Below, piece by piece: positions 1-5,615 of a stretch of 9,332 nucleotides of DNA (positions within the stretch are counted from its first letter, which is position 1; each line of letters begins with the position of its first letter). The notes beneath the pieces are model-generated. The model did not search any database. It was not told where the DNA came from and worked only from the letters and a program-made list of their open reading frames with translations. Made by a program: the position numbers and the translations under genes. The stretch lies in assembly GCA_947176325.1 (NCBI GenBank), contig CAMWQD010000037.1, positions 1 to 9,332 on the forward strand, written 5' to 3'. Source of the stretch: an uncultured Bacteroidales bacterium (lineage in GTDB: Bacteria > Bacteroidota > Bacteroidia > Bacteroidales > P3).

Positions 1-680
1 AGGAACAGACATACATTCGCCACGTCTTGGGGCGTGCCGCCACGGTGCAAGGGAATCTTGCTTTCCCAATCCTTGCGCACTTCTTCCGAAAGCTGGGCGG
101 TCATATCGGTGATGATGAAGCCCGGCGCGATAGCGTTGGCACGGATGCCGCGCTTGCCGAATTCCTTGGCCACCGACTTGGTGAAACCGATGATGCCCGC
201 TTTCGAGGCCGAGTAGTTGGCCTGACCGGCGTTGCCGCTCACACCCACCACCGAGCTGAGGCTGATGATGCTGCCTCCGCGCTGGCTGCTCATGATAGGA
301 GCCACGGCTTTGGTGAAGTTGAACACCGATTTGAGGTTCACATTGATAACCGCATCCCATTGTTCTTCGGTCATGCGGAGCAGAAGCCCGTCTTTGGTGA
401 TGCCGGCGTTGTTCACCAACACGTCGATGCGTCCGAAATCCTGCGCTACGGAAGCCACCACCTTGGCGGTGTCTTCGGTGTTGGCGGCGTTCGAAGCGTA
501 GCCTTTGGCCTTTACGCCCATGCCTTCCAGTTCCTTCACCAAAGCCTGCATATTTTCGTCATCACGCAAGTCGGTGAAAGCGATGTTGGCACCTTCGGCG
601 GCGAAGCGCAATGCAATGGCTTTTCCGATACCGCGCGAAGCGCCGGTAATCAAAGCAACTTTGTCTTGGAGTAATTTCAT
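1..680 (-). CDS. fabG: 3-oxoacyl-[acyl-carrier-protein] reductase FabG (3' end cut by window edge)
   Basis: NADPH-dependent reduction of 3-oxoacyl-ACP to 3-hydroxyacyl-ACP in cytosolic type II fatty acid elongation. I translated 226 residues from ATG 680-678; the family is about 245-250 aa, so roughly 20 C-terminal residues lie beyond base 1. Classical short-chain dehydrogenase features are seen: cofactor glycine motif TGASRGIG (residues 12-19), NNAG (90-93), active-site Asn115, Ser143 before VVG, and YSASK with Tyr156 and Lys160. The PG motif follows at 186-187. The readable part ends in QDVANVCLF, which normally precedes the GQ-x-x-x-VDGG tail. It starts 38 nt after the RseC-type gene with no terminator between, so cotranscription is likely. 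No clear Shine-Dalgarno precedes the ATG. FabG is the best call because the sequence follows FabG closely through the catalytic region, although the wider SDR family has many paralogues. Confidence 0.93.
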   Translation of the reverse strand, partial: MKLLQDKVALITGASRGIGKAIALRFAAEGANIAFTDLRDDENMQALVKELEGMGVKAKGYASNAANTEDTAKVVASVAQDFGRIDVLVNNAGITKDGLLLRMTEEQWDAVINVNLKSVFNFTKAVAPIMSSQRGGSIISLSSVVGVSGNAGQANYSASKAGIIGFTKSVAKEFGKRGIRANAIAPGFIITDMTAQLSEEVRKDWESKIPLHRGGTPQDVANVCLF

Positions 681-718
681 AAGGTTGTTTATTTAGTTTT
701 CAATAAGGAGGTTTCATT

Positions 719-1147
719 TTAAAAGGGCTCCGCTATTTTCTCCACGCCGAAACTGAATTTTTGGTTCAGGTGAGGTGCGCAAAGACGGAGTATGATGAAG
801 TAGAGGGCGATGGCCGCCAACGCAGACAGCCCCCAAATCAATTGATTTTCGGTGAGGAAAGAGGCAATGATAAAAGCCTGCGCCCCTATGCCCAGCGAGA
901 GTCCGTAGGCATAGCCCACCGCTTTCAAGCCCGTGTTGGACATCAGGAAAACATGCACCTTTTCTCCCACGGAGTAGTCGGAGGCCCGGGAGGTCTTGAC
1001 GGGGATTTCCTTGTCGGTTTTCTCGGCCATATTGCACAAGCCTTTCGCATGGCACGAACCGCAGGCCGAAGCCGCCTCGATCTTTACGGTAACGAGGTTC
1101 TTCTCAACGGCAATCACAACGCCTTCGTGGATGATTTTCTCGGGCAT
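719..1147 (-). CDS. RseC/MucC-type membrane protein (SoxR-reducing system RseC family)
   Basis: A small inner-membrane protein of 142 aa. A cytosolic N-terminal domain carries a Cys cluster C29-x2-C32-x5-C38, typical of RseC proteins, followed by a short beta-rich stretch (about 45-70) and two hydrophobic helices (about 72-97 and 102-123). Family members are linked to the SoxR-reducing Rsx/Rnf electron-transfer system and, in gamma-proteobacteria, to sigma-E control. In Bacteroidota they usually accompany rnf genes, which are not seen here. The frame is open further upstream to 1381, but that part runs antiparallel-free through the hairpin and the end of the HU gene in another frame. ATG 1147, starting MPEKIIHEG, lies just downstream of the HU terminator and fits family length. 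The gene precedes fabG and probably shares its transcript. The family call is firm, the physiological role is not. Confidence 0.85.
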   Translation of the reverse strand: MPEKIIHEGVVIAVEKNLVTVKIEAASACGSCHAKGLCNMAEKTDKEIPVKTSRASDYSVGEKVHVFLMSNTGLKAVGYAYGLSLGIGAQAFIIASFLTENQLIWGLSALAAIALYFIILRLCAPHLNQKFSFGVEKIAEPF

Positions 1148-1164
1148 GGCAAAAATTTTAGGTG

Positions 1165-1172
1165 TAAAGATA
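1165..1172 (-). promoter_or_regulatory. Possible -7 box for the RseC-type gene
   Basis: On the minus strand TATCTTTA matches the Bacteroidota -7 consensus TAnnTTTG except for the last base. It lies 17 nt before the ATG at 1147 and just after the HU terminator, where a new promoter would be needed. No TTTG is found at the expected 19-21 nt upstream; that position falls inside the terminator hairpin. This is an inference from position and a partial match only. Confidence 0.3.
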
Positions 1173-1175
1173 GAC

Positions 1176-1207
1176 AAAAAAAGCGAGGCCGAAGGCCTCG
1201 CTTTTTT
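1176..1207 (-). terminator. Strong rho-independent terminator after the HU gene
   Basis: A perfect 9-bp stem, AGCGAGGCC (1182-1190) and GGCCTCGCT (1194-1202), closes a GAA loop and is flanked by A and T runs on both sides. It begins about 17 nt beyond the HU stop codon and gives a U-tract on the minus strand. The symmetrical A/T flanks could let it work in either direction. It separates HU from the downstream RseC-type gene. Confidence 0.9.
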
Positions 1208-1223
1208 ATCGTCTTGAAGAAAA

Positions 1224-1496
1224 TTATTTAACTTTCTTGGCAAGAACGGCACCGGCTTTGAACTTAACCACCTTCTTAGCGGCGATCTTGATGGGTTTGC
1301 CGGTTTGAGGGTTGTGACCCATTCTGGCAGCCTTCTTCTGAACGCTGAAAGTACCGAAACCAACCAACGAAACTTTGTCACCTTTCTTCAAGGCTTCGCC
1401 TACAACGGTCAAGTAAGCTTCCAAAGCTCTTTTAGCATCGGCTTTCGTCAATTTGCTCTTGGCGGCCATCGCGTCAATTAATTCAACTCTGTTCAT
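1224..1496 (-). CDS. HU family DNA-binding protein
   Basis: A 90-aa histone-like nucleoid protein that binds and bends DNA as a dimer with little sequence preference. The sequence is full length for HU: an N-terminal helix-turn-helix body (MNRVELIDAM onward), the GFGTF core (46-50), and the flexible beta-arm signature with HNPQTGKP, placing the DNA-intercalating proline at residue 63 as in E. coli HU. Lysines are abundant at the C-terminus. It has its own consensus promoter and a strong terminator, so it is monocistronic, as expected for a highly expressed protein. The leader is A-rich without a Shine-Dalgarno site, a common arrangement in Bacteroidota. IHF would be the alternative, but the sequence is closer to HU. 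Confidence 0.96.
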   Translation of the reverse strand: MNRVELIDAMAAKSKLTKADAKRALEAYLTVVGEALKKGDKVSLVGFGTFSVQKKAARMGHNPQTGKPIKIAAKKVVKFKAGAVLAKKVK

Positions 1497-1538
1497 CTTT
1501 TTAGTGTTTTAAGAGTTAGACATTGTTAAATTGTCCGA

Positions 1539-1570
1539 CAAAACTAAACAGCTTCTTCCGATTTGCCAAA
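1539..1570 (-). promoter_or_regulatory. Bacteroidota-type promoter of the HU gene
   Basis: On the minus strand TTTG (1570-1567) is followed by exactly 20 nt and then TAGTTTTG (1546-1539). This is a full match to the Bacteroidota primary-sigma consensus TTTG-N19-21-TAnnTTTG. The predicted transcript start near 1530-1534 gives an A/T-rich leader of about 35-40 nt before the HU ATG at 1496. The promoter sits just beyond the stop codon of fmt (1606), so HU need not depend on the ribH-fmt transcript. Confidence 0.78.
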
Positions 1571-1605
1571 CGTCCCGGAAGCGCAAAACGGGCGTATATA
1601 GGCCG

Positions 1606-2586
1606 TTAAGCAGGGTCGGGCAAGCCGAAACGGGCGTCTTCAAAATTCTCGGCGCGGAAGCCCCTCAAAAACTCTTCTATTGTAAGTGCTTTTTTACCAG
1701 CTTGTTGTAGTTTTTTTATCGCCAAAAAACGGCCGTCGCCGCAGGCAATTCGTATAAAGTTCTTGTTGTCAGTTATAAACATTCCCTGTTCATAACTTGT
1801 TTGATTTTTCTCAAAAATTTCGCATTCCAACACCTTGAAAGATGTAGAAACGCCCTTTTTCGGGTTGTGCAATACCGTCACCGCACCCGGGTAAGGGCTC
1901 AACGCCCGCACTTGCCGTTGCAGGTTCAAGGCGGGTTGGGAAAAGTCGAGATAGCAATCCTGCTTGAAGATTTTGGGGGCAAGCGGCATATCTTTGCCCG
2001 AAGCCTGCGCCACGGGTTTCACTTTGCCGTCGAACAGTTCCAAGGCCGTCTTCACCACCAAGGGCGCACCTACGGACAGAAGCTTGTCGTGCAGGCTGCC
2101 CGCCGTCTCTTGGTCGTCTATCTTCACCTTTTCCTGATAGAGAATGCCGCCCGTGTCCAAATCCTTGTCCAAAAGGAAAGTGGTTACTCCGGTTTCGGTC
2201 TCTCCGTTCCAAAGGGCCCGTTGGATAGGGGCCGCGCCTCGGTAGGCCGGCAGCAGAGAGGCATGAAGGTTGAACGTGCCGAGGCGCGGCATGGCCCACA
2301 CCTCCTGCGGCAGCATGCGGAACGCCACCACAATCTGCAAGTCGGCTTGAAACGCCGCCAGTTCCTGCAGAAAAACGGGGTCTTTCAGCTTGAGCGGCTG
2401 AAGCACGGGCAAGCCCAATTCCAAGGCCGTTTTCTTGACATCCGACGCGGCGGTCTTCAGTCCCCGGCCCACCGGCTTGTCGGCCGTGGTGACTACCGCC
2501 ACCACTTCCAGGCCCGCGTGTACCAGCGCCCGCAAGCAGCCCGAAGCGAATTCGGGCGTACCCATGAACACAATCCTTCTACTCAT
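1606..2586 (-). CDS. fmt: Methionyl-tRNA formyltransferase
   Basis: Formylates Met-tRNAfMet using 10-formyltetrahydrofolate, for translation initiation. The protein is 326 aa, normal for the family. The N-terminal domain opens with FMGTPEF (7-13) and carries the folate-site signature around NLHASLLPAYRGAAPI with catalytic Asn106 and His108, then Asp144 in LDTGG, which correspond to the Asn-His-Asp triad of E. coli Fmt. A C-terminal OB-fold-like domain follows from about residue 210, including the ALSPYPGA motif. The frame is open upstream to 2688, but that extra segment is antisense-free overlap with ribH and does not resemble the family; ATG 2586 puts the FMGTPEF motif where it belongs. The start overlaps the end of ribH by 8 nt (ATGAGTAG), suggesting translational coupling. 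No strong terminator is seen after the stop. Confidence 0.96.
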   Translation of the reverse strand: MSRRIVFMGTPEFASGCLRALVHAGLEVVAVVTTADKPVGRGLKTAASDVKKTALELGLPVLQPLKLKDPVFLQELAAFQADLQIVVAFRMLPQEVWAMPRLGTFNLHASLLPAYRGAAPIQRALWNGETETGVTTFLLDKDLDTGGILYQEKVKIDDQETAGSLHDKLLSVGAPLVVKTALELFDGKVKPVAQASGKDMPLAPKIFKQDCYLDFSQPALNLQRQVRALSPYPGAVTVLHNPKKGVSTSFKVLECEIFEKNQTSYEQGMFITDNKNFIRIACGDGRFLAIKKLQQAGKKALTIEEFLRGFRAENFEDARFGLPDPA

Positions 2587-3097
2587 TAGGCATGATGTTA
2601 CGGGGAAACACGCGGGCCTGTTCCTGCACCTCAAGCATCTGCAGGGCCGCCAAAGCCGCCTCACTGCCCTTGTTTCCCAATTTTCCACCTGCCCGCTCCA
2701 AGGCCTGTTGTTGCGTGTTGGTGGTCAATACCCCGAAAATCACGGGCTTGCATTCTTCCATGCCCACACGCGCCAAACCTTCGGCCACCGCCTGGCAGAT
2801 GAAATCGAAATGGCGGGTCTCGCCTTGAATCACGCAACCCAAACAAATCACCGCATCCACACTCTCGTTGCGGGCGAACATGGAAGCCGCCGAAGCCAAT
2901 TCAAAACTGCCCGGCACGGCAATGGCGCCGATATGATCCTCGCTCACCCCGTTCTGTTTGAGGGTTTCCACGCAGCCGTCGCGCAAGGCGTGGGTGATTT
3001 CCTGATTCCATTCGGCATACAACACGGCGAAGCGATATCCCGTAACATTGAGCCGGCGTTTGAAAGTTGTGTCTTTCTCTCTGTCTGCAGTCGACAT
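2579..3097 (-). CDS. ribH: 6,7-dimethyl-8-ribityllumazine synthase
   Basis: Penultimate step of riboflavin synthesis: condenses 5-amino-6-ribitylaminouracil with 3,4-dihydroxy-2-butanone 4-phosphate, usually in a large cytosolic oligomer. The 172 aa hold the family motifs in order: AEWN (28-31), AVPGSFELA (60-68), CLGCVIQGETRHFD (85-98) with the catalytic-type His96, and GVLTTNTQQQALERAG with NKGSEAA (122-148). The first 15 or so residues are a charged extension compared with minimal lumazine synthases, which is within family range. It is followed by fmt with an 8-nt overlap and preceded by the TPR gene, with a hairpin in between. No FMN riboswitch is visible; the gap to the TPR stop is only about 90 nt. 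No consensus promoter was found directly upstream, so transcription may come by readthrough from the TPR unit. Confidence 0.96.
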   Translation of the reverse strand: MSTADREKDTTFKRRLNVTGYRFAVLYAEWNQEITHALRDGCVETLKQNGVSEDHIGAIAVPGSFELASAASMFARNESVDAVICLGCVIQGETRHFDFICQAVAEGLARVGMEECKPVIFGVLTTNTQQQALERAGGKLGNKGSEAALAALQMLEVQEQARVFPRNIMPNE

Positions 3098-3118
3098 AAT
3101 AATTAATGTATAAGAACT

Positions 3119-3152
3119 AAAAAGGGGAGAACCCGGAATAGGATTTTCCCCT
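3119..3152 (-). terminator. Probable terminator or attenuator between the TPR gene and ribH
   Basis: Arms AGGGGA (minus strand, 3152-3147) and TCCCCT (3128-3123) form a 6-bp stem that can extend inward past one mismatch, and the 3' side runs into a T-tract (3123-3119 on the minus strand). It lies about 36 nt beyond the TPR stop. The loop is large and imperfect, so efficiency may be partial. With no obvious ribH promoter downstream, partial readthrough is plausible. Confidence 0.55.
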
Positions 3153-3187
3153 GTGTTTTCACATATTCGATACGGCGGAGCCGTCGC

Positions 3188-3877
3188 TTACTTGCCTTCT
3201 TCGGCGTCGAGACGGGCAATCTGACGTTCCACATCCTGCGCTTCCTGCGACATGGGAAATTCGTCGCGGATACGCGTGTAGGCCTTGAGCGCTTCGCCCT
3301 CACGCCCCAGCATCTCGCTGGTAAGCGCCACCCGCATCAGCAGGCCGGGAGTAAGCACCTCGTTGCTGTATTTCGAGGCACCTTTTCTATAGGCGTTCAA
3401 CGCTTCGTCCGTTCTGCCGGCTTCCAGACACGCATCGCCCAAAGCCTGACGCGAAAGCATGTAAAGAACGGGGTCGGAGGTCTTGAATTTGCTCAGGTAG
3501 GCCACCGCGTCCTCGAACTGCCCTTGGTGCAGATAGATGAGACCGGCATAGTAGCGGGCAAGCTTTCCGCTCTTGGTCATGCGGTAGTTGTCGGCCACCT
3601 CCAAGAATCCGGCGTGTTGTCCGTCGCCGTCCAGCGACTGTTGCAGGGAGCCCATTTCAAAATAGTTCTGCGCGTAGAACATTTGGCTTGCGGCCTTTTT
3701 GTCGCGGGGAGCCAGCACCAGATACTTCACGCCGAAATAACCGCCTACCAAAATCACGATGGCGGCCACCACGCCTATGATGAGAGACTTGTGTTTCTCA
3801 AAAAAATCGCTGGTTCTGTCCAAAGCGACTTCCACTTCTTCTACGGCTTGTTCGCCTCTTTTTGCATTTTCTGCCAT
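3188..3877 (-). CDS. Membrane-anchored tetratricopeptide-repeat protein
   Basis: A 229-aa protein with a short acidic cytosolic N-terminus, one strong transmembrane helix (about residues 31-55, SLIIGVVAAIVILVGGYFGV core) and no cleavable signal or lipobox. The soluble part is helical with at least three TPR-like units, around 104-135 (ARYYAGLIYLHQGQFEDAVAYL), 139-170 (ALGDACLEAGRTDEALNAY) and 178-209 (EMLGREGEALKAYTRI). The architecture resembles YfgM-like and other Bacteroidota TPR proteins that act as periplasmic scaffolds; no enzymatic motif is present and I assign no specific function. ATG 3877 (MAENAK) is preferred; an in-frame TTG at 3886 would add MYI only. The gene has its own -7 box next to a perfect dyad and ends ahead of a hairpin before ribH. 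The TPR-ribH neighbourhood is, to my knowledge, recurrent in this phylum. Confidence 0.85.
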   Translation of the reverse strand: MAENAKRGEQAVEEVEVALDRTSDFFEKHKSLIIGVVAAIVILVGGYFGVKYLVLAPRDKKAASQMFYAQNYFEMGSLQQSLDGDGQHAGFLEVADNYRMTKSGKLARYYAGLIYLHQGQFEDAVAYLSKFKTSDPVLYMLSRQALGDACLEAGRTDEALNAYRKGASKYSNEVLTPGLLMRVALTSEMLGREGEALKAYTRIRDEFPMSQEAQDVERQIARLDAEEGK

Positions 3878-3900
3878 AATGTACAATGAAATTAGGGCGG

Positions 3901-3908
3901 CAAAGGTA
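3901..3908 (-). promoter_or_regulatory. Probable -7 promoter element of the TPR gene
   Basis: TACCTTTG on the minus strand is a full match to the Bacteroidota -7 consensus TAnnTTTG, and it equals the -7 box of the tRNA-Leu promoter in this window. It lies 23 nt before the ATG at 3877. No TTTG is found 19-21 nt upstream; that space holds a perfect inverted repeat instead, so the promoter may be weak or controlled by a bound factor. Confidence 0.5.
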
Positions 3909-3931
3909 GCAAAATTCCGTGAGAATTTTGC
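3909..3931. repeat. Perfect 9-bp inverted repeat abutting the TPR promoter
   Basis: GCAAAATTC (3909-3917) and GAATTTTGC (3923-3931) are exact reverse complements separated by CGTGA. The dyad begins at the base next to the -7 box (3901-3908) and fills the spacer and -33 region, a position typical of an operator. It lacks a T-tract after it on the minus strand (TACC follows), so it does not look like a terminator, and a strong terminator for the tRNAs already lies upstream. The operator role is inferred. Confidence 0.6.
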
Positions 3932-3942
3932 ATACGGATATG

Positions 3943-3976
3943 AAAAAGGCGCTCGGTTTCACCGAGCGCCTTTTTT
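3943..3976 (-). terminator. Strong terminator of the tRNA-Leu operon
   Basis: A perfect 10-bp stem, GGCGCTCGGT (3948-3957) and ACCGAGCGCC (3961-3970), closes a TTC loop and is extended by A5 on one side and T6 on the other. It lies 8 nt past the 3' end of the second tRNA gene and yields a U-tract on the minus strand. The flanks make it potentially bidirectional. Confidence 0.92.
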
Positions 3977-3983
3977 GTTGTCG

Positions 3984-4067
3984 TGCCCAAGACAAGACTC
4001 GAACTTGCACTTCATTGCTGAAACTAGTCCCTGAAACTAGCGCGTCTACCAATTCCGCCACTTGGGC
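3984..4067 (-). tRNA. tRNA-Leu (anticodon CAG)
   Basis: An 84-nt type II tRNA that folds fully by eye: acceptor GCCCAAG pairs with CTTGGGC, D arm GCGGAATTGGTAGACGC, anticodon stem CTAGT/ACTAG with loop TTCAGGG, a 15-nt long variable arm (TTCA/TGAA stem), T arm GCAAG/CTTGT with loop TTCGAGT, and discriminator A73. The anticodon CAG (4033-4031) reads CUG. The long variable arm and A73 are leucine identity features. CCA is not encoded. It is the second gene of a tRNA-Leu pair with the terminator 8 nt downstream. Confidence 0.96.
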
Positions 4068-4068
4068 T

Positions 4069-4089
4069 TTCGCGAAACCTTGTCGCGAA
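4069..4089. repeat. Inverted repeat in the spacer between the two tRNA-Leu genes
   Basis: TTCGCGA (4069-4075) and TCGCGAA (4083-4089) form a perfect 7-bp stem with a 7-nt loop, filling most of the 30-nt spacer. The core of each arm is itself the palindrome TCGCGA. In the primary transcript this would be a hairpin between the tRNAs, which could guide processing; that role is inferred. Confidence 0.6.
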
Positions 4090-4097
4090 GTTTCATG

Positions 4098-4181
4098 TGC
4101 CCGGAACAAGACTCGAACTTGCACGTCGAAACCGACACTACCCCCTCAAAGTAGCGCGTCTACCAATTCCGCCATCCGGGC
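4098..4181 (-). tRNA. tRNA-Leu (anticodon GAG)
   Basis: An 84-nt type II tRNA: acceptor GCCCGGA pairs with TCCGGGC, D arm identical to its neighbour, anticodon stem CTACT/GGTAG (one T-G wobble) with loop TTGAGGG, 15-nt variable arm with GTCG/CGAC stem, T arm identical to its neighbour, and discriminator A73. The anticodon GAG (4147-4145) reads CUC and CUU. CCA is not encoded. The identical D and T arms suggest the pair arose by duplication. It is the promoter-proximal gene, starting about 12 nt after its -7 box. Confidence 0.96.
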
Positions 4182-4192
4182 AATGGAGGGCG

Positions 4193-4223
4193 CAAAGGTA
4201 GGCTTTTTTTAATTTAAAACAAA
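4193..4223 (-). promoter_or_regulatory. Bacteroidota-type promoter of the tRNA-Leu pair
   Basis: On the minus strand TTTG (4223-4220), 19 nt, then TACCTTTG (4200-4193): a full match to TTTG-N19-21-TAnnTTTG. The spacer is A/T-rich, as in strong stable-RNA promoters. The predicted transcript start, near 4185-4188, is a few bases before the mature tRNA 5' end at 4181. It occupies the 57-bp gap after the polyprenyl synthase stop. Confidence 0.78.
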
Positions 4224-4238
4224 ACTTGCGGGGAGGAG

Positions 4239-5183
4239 TTACGAAAAAATCATCTCCGTCAAGGCTTCGAATTGCGGAGAGGGGCGTTGCAGGGCCTTGT
4301 AGGCCTCCACGGCTTTTTCCCGATAGAGGAGCGCCTGTTCCCGTGCAAAGGCTTCGCCTCCCGATTGCTTTATCCTGTCTATGAGATTGTCCAAATCGCT
4401 CAAGGATTCCAAGTCGCGGAAAAAGGCTTCCTTTTCCTGAGCGGAAGCGTGTTCCAGCATATACAGGGCGGGCAATGTGAGTTTTCCTTCGCGCAGGTCG
4501 TTGCCGTAGAGTTTGCCGCTGGCCGCGCGGGTGTCCAAATCCAGCAGGTCGTCGCGGATTTGAAAGGCGATGCCCAGATTGGTGCCGATTTCCCCGCACA
4601 GACGCAGCTGTTCGGGCGAGGCTCCGGCGGTGAGGGCTCCGCAGTGGCAGCAGGAACGGAACAGGGCGGCGGTCTTGCATTCCACCACGCGGTAGTAGGT
4701 TTGATAATTGGCCTGCGGATTGCGGGCGTATTGCAGTTGGAGCAATTCGCCTTCGCTCATGCGGCGTATGGCTTCCACCAAAATACGCAGCATCTTGTGT
4801 TCGCCCTTGTCATAGGCGTTTAGGAAGGCGTGTGCCAGGAGGTAGTCGCCGGCCAGCACCGCGGTCTTGTTGCCGAAGAGCGCGCGCACCGAGGCGTCGC
4901 CCCTCCGCATGTCGGCCATATCCACCACGTCGTCGTGCACCAAAGAAGCGGCGTGTACAATCTCCACCAAAGAGGCGGCCAGATAGGCCTGTTCGTTCAC
5001 CTCCTCCCGAAAGAGCTTGTGGGTGAGGAACACCAAAAGCGGCCGCAGCTGCTTGCCCTTCGATTTGAAAATATGCTGACAGATAGGCTCGATAACGGGG
5101 AAATCCCCTTGGATAAGGGCACGGAACTTCGCTTCGAACAAGCCGAATTCCTTGGAAAGTTCCTGATGAAGATCCGTAGTCAT
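4239..5183 (-). CDS. Polyprenyl diphosphate synthase, long-chain all-trans type
   Basis: Adds isopentenyl diphosphate units head-to-tail to an allylic primer in the cytosol, most likely to make the menaquinone side chain. The 314 aa carry the family motifs: KGKQLRP (42-48), first Asp-rich motif DDVVD (84-88) followed by RRGD, GELLQ (145-149), second Asp-rich motif DDLLD (211-215) and GKLYGNDLREGKLTLPAL (223-240). The residue five before the first DD is Ala79, small rather than aromatic, which in this family favours long products over farnesyl diphosphate. Exact chain length cannot be read. It ends a tight run starting at dnaA, 11 nt after sufE. No clear terminator separates it from the tRNA promoter. 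Confidence 0.93.
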   Translation of the reverse strand: MTTDLHQELSKEFGLFEAKFRALIQGDFPVIEPICQHIFKSKGKQLRPLLVFLTHKLFREEVNEQAYLAASLVEIVHAASLVHDDVVDMADMRRGDASVRALFGNKTAVLAGDYLLAHAFLNAYDKGEHKMLRILVEAIRRMSEGELLQLQYARNPQANYQTYYRVVECKTAALFRSCCHCGALTAGASPEQLRLCGEIGTNLGIAFQIRDDLLDLDTRAASGKLYGNDLREGKLTLPALYMLEHASAQEKEAFFRDLESLSDLDNLIDRIKQSGGEAFAREQALLYREKAVEAYKALQRPSPQFEALTEMIFS

Positions 5184-5194
5184 ATTTCCTATAT

Positions 5195-5614
5195 TTATTT
5201 CTTGAGACTGAATGCCAAAGCGTAGAGTTTGATTTGCTTGAGCATGGCGTTCAGGCCGTTGGAACGGGTGGGGGAAAGATGTTCCTTCAGGCCGATTTTC
5301 TCGAGGAAGTCGGTGGGCGCCGCCACCACATCCTGCGGGCTCTCGCCCGAGAAAACCTCTATCAGCAGCGAGGCGATGCCCTTGGTGATCACCGCGTCGG
5401 AATCGGCTTCGAAATACATTTTCCCGTCCTTGAGCTCCGCCTTAATCCATACCCGCGACTGACAGCCCTTAATCAGCAGGGATTCGTTTTTCTCGCTGTC
5501 GGGCAATACGGGGCAGGAACGCCCCTTTTCAATCAACAGGTTGTAACGATCCATCCAGTCGTCGAAAGCGGAGAACTCCTCCACAATGCGGTTTTGTTTT
5601 TCCAGTATGCTCAT
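5195..5614 (-). CDS. sufE: SufE family cysteine-desulfuration protein
   Basis: Accepts persulfide sulfur from the cysteine desulfurase SufS and passes it to the SufBCD scaffold for Fe-S cluster assembly. The 139 aa match the SufE length. The sulfur-accepting Cys51 lies in GCQSRVW, the same residue number as in E. coli SufE, and the C-terminal LSPTRSNGLNAM motif (113-124) is intact. No sufS or sufBCD is in this window, so the partner genes lie elsewhere. It starts one base after the rarA stop (TAA-G-ATG), implying coupled translation, and is followed by the polyprenyl synthase after 11 nt. A CsdE-like role is an alternative that the sequence cannot exclude. Confidence 0.93.
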   Translation of the reverse strand: MSILEKQNRIVEEFSAFDDWMDRYNLLIEKGRSCPVLPDSEKNESLLIKGCQSRVWIKAELKDGKMYFEADSDAVITKGIASLLIEVFSGESPQDVVAAPTDFLEKIGLKEHLSPTRSNGLNAMLKQIKLYALAFSLKK

Positions 5615-5615
5615 C

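Noticed and set aside
1148..1381. An upstream extension of the RseC-type frame by 78 residues
   Set aside because: It passes through the HU terminator and the end of the HU gene in another frame; family length and the Cys cluster position fit the start at 1147.
1586..1608. A small hairpin just after the fmt stop (AACGGC with GCCCGTT, one bulge, then TTTT)
   Set aside because: The stem is short and bulged and the T-run is only four bases, so it is too weak to call as a terminator.
2587..2688. A 34-residue N-terminal extension of Fmt
   Set aside because: It lies inside ribH in another frame and is rich in Arg and Cys, unlike any Fmt; the FMGTPEF motif belongs a few residues from the start, as with ATG 2586.
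3098..3187. Possible FMN riboswitch ahead of ribH
   Set aside because: The gap is too short for the FMN aptamer, and the conserved aptamer blocks are not seen.
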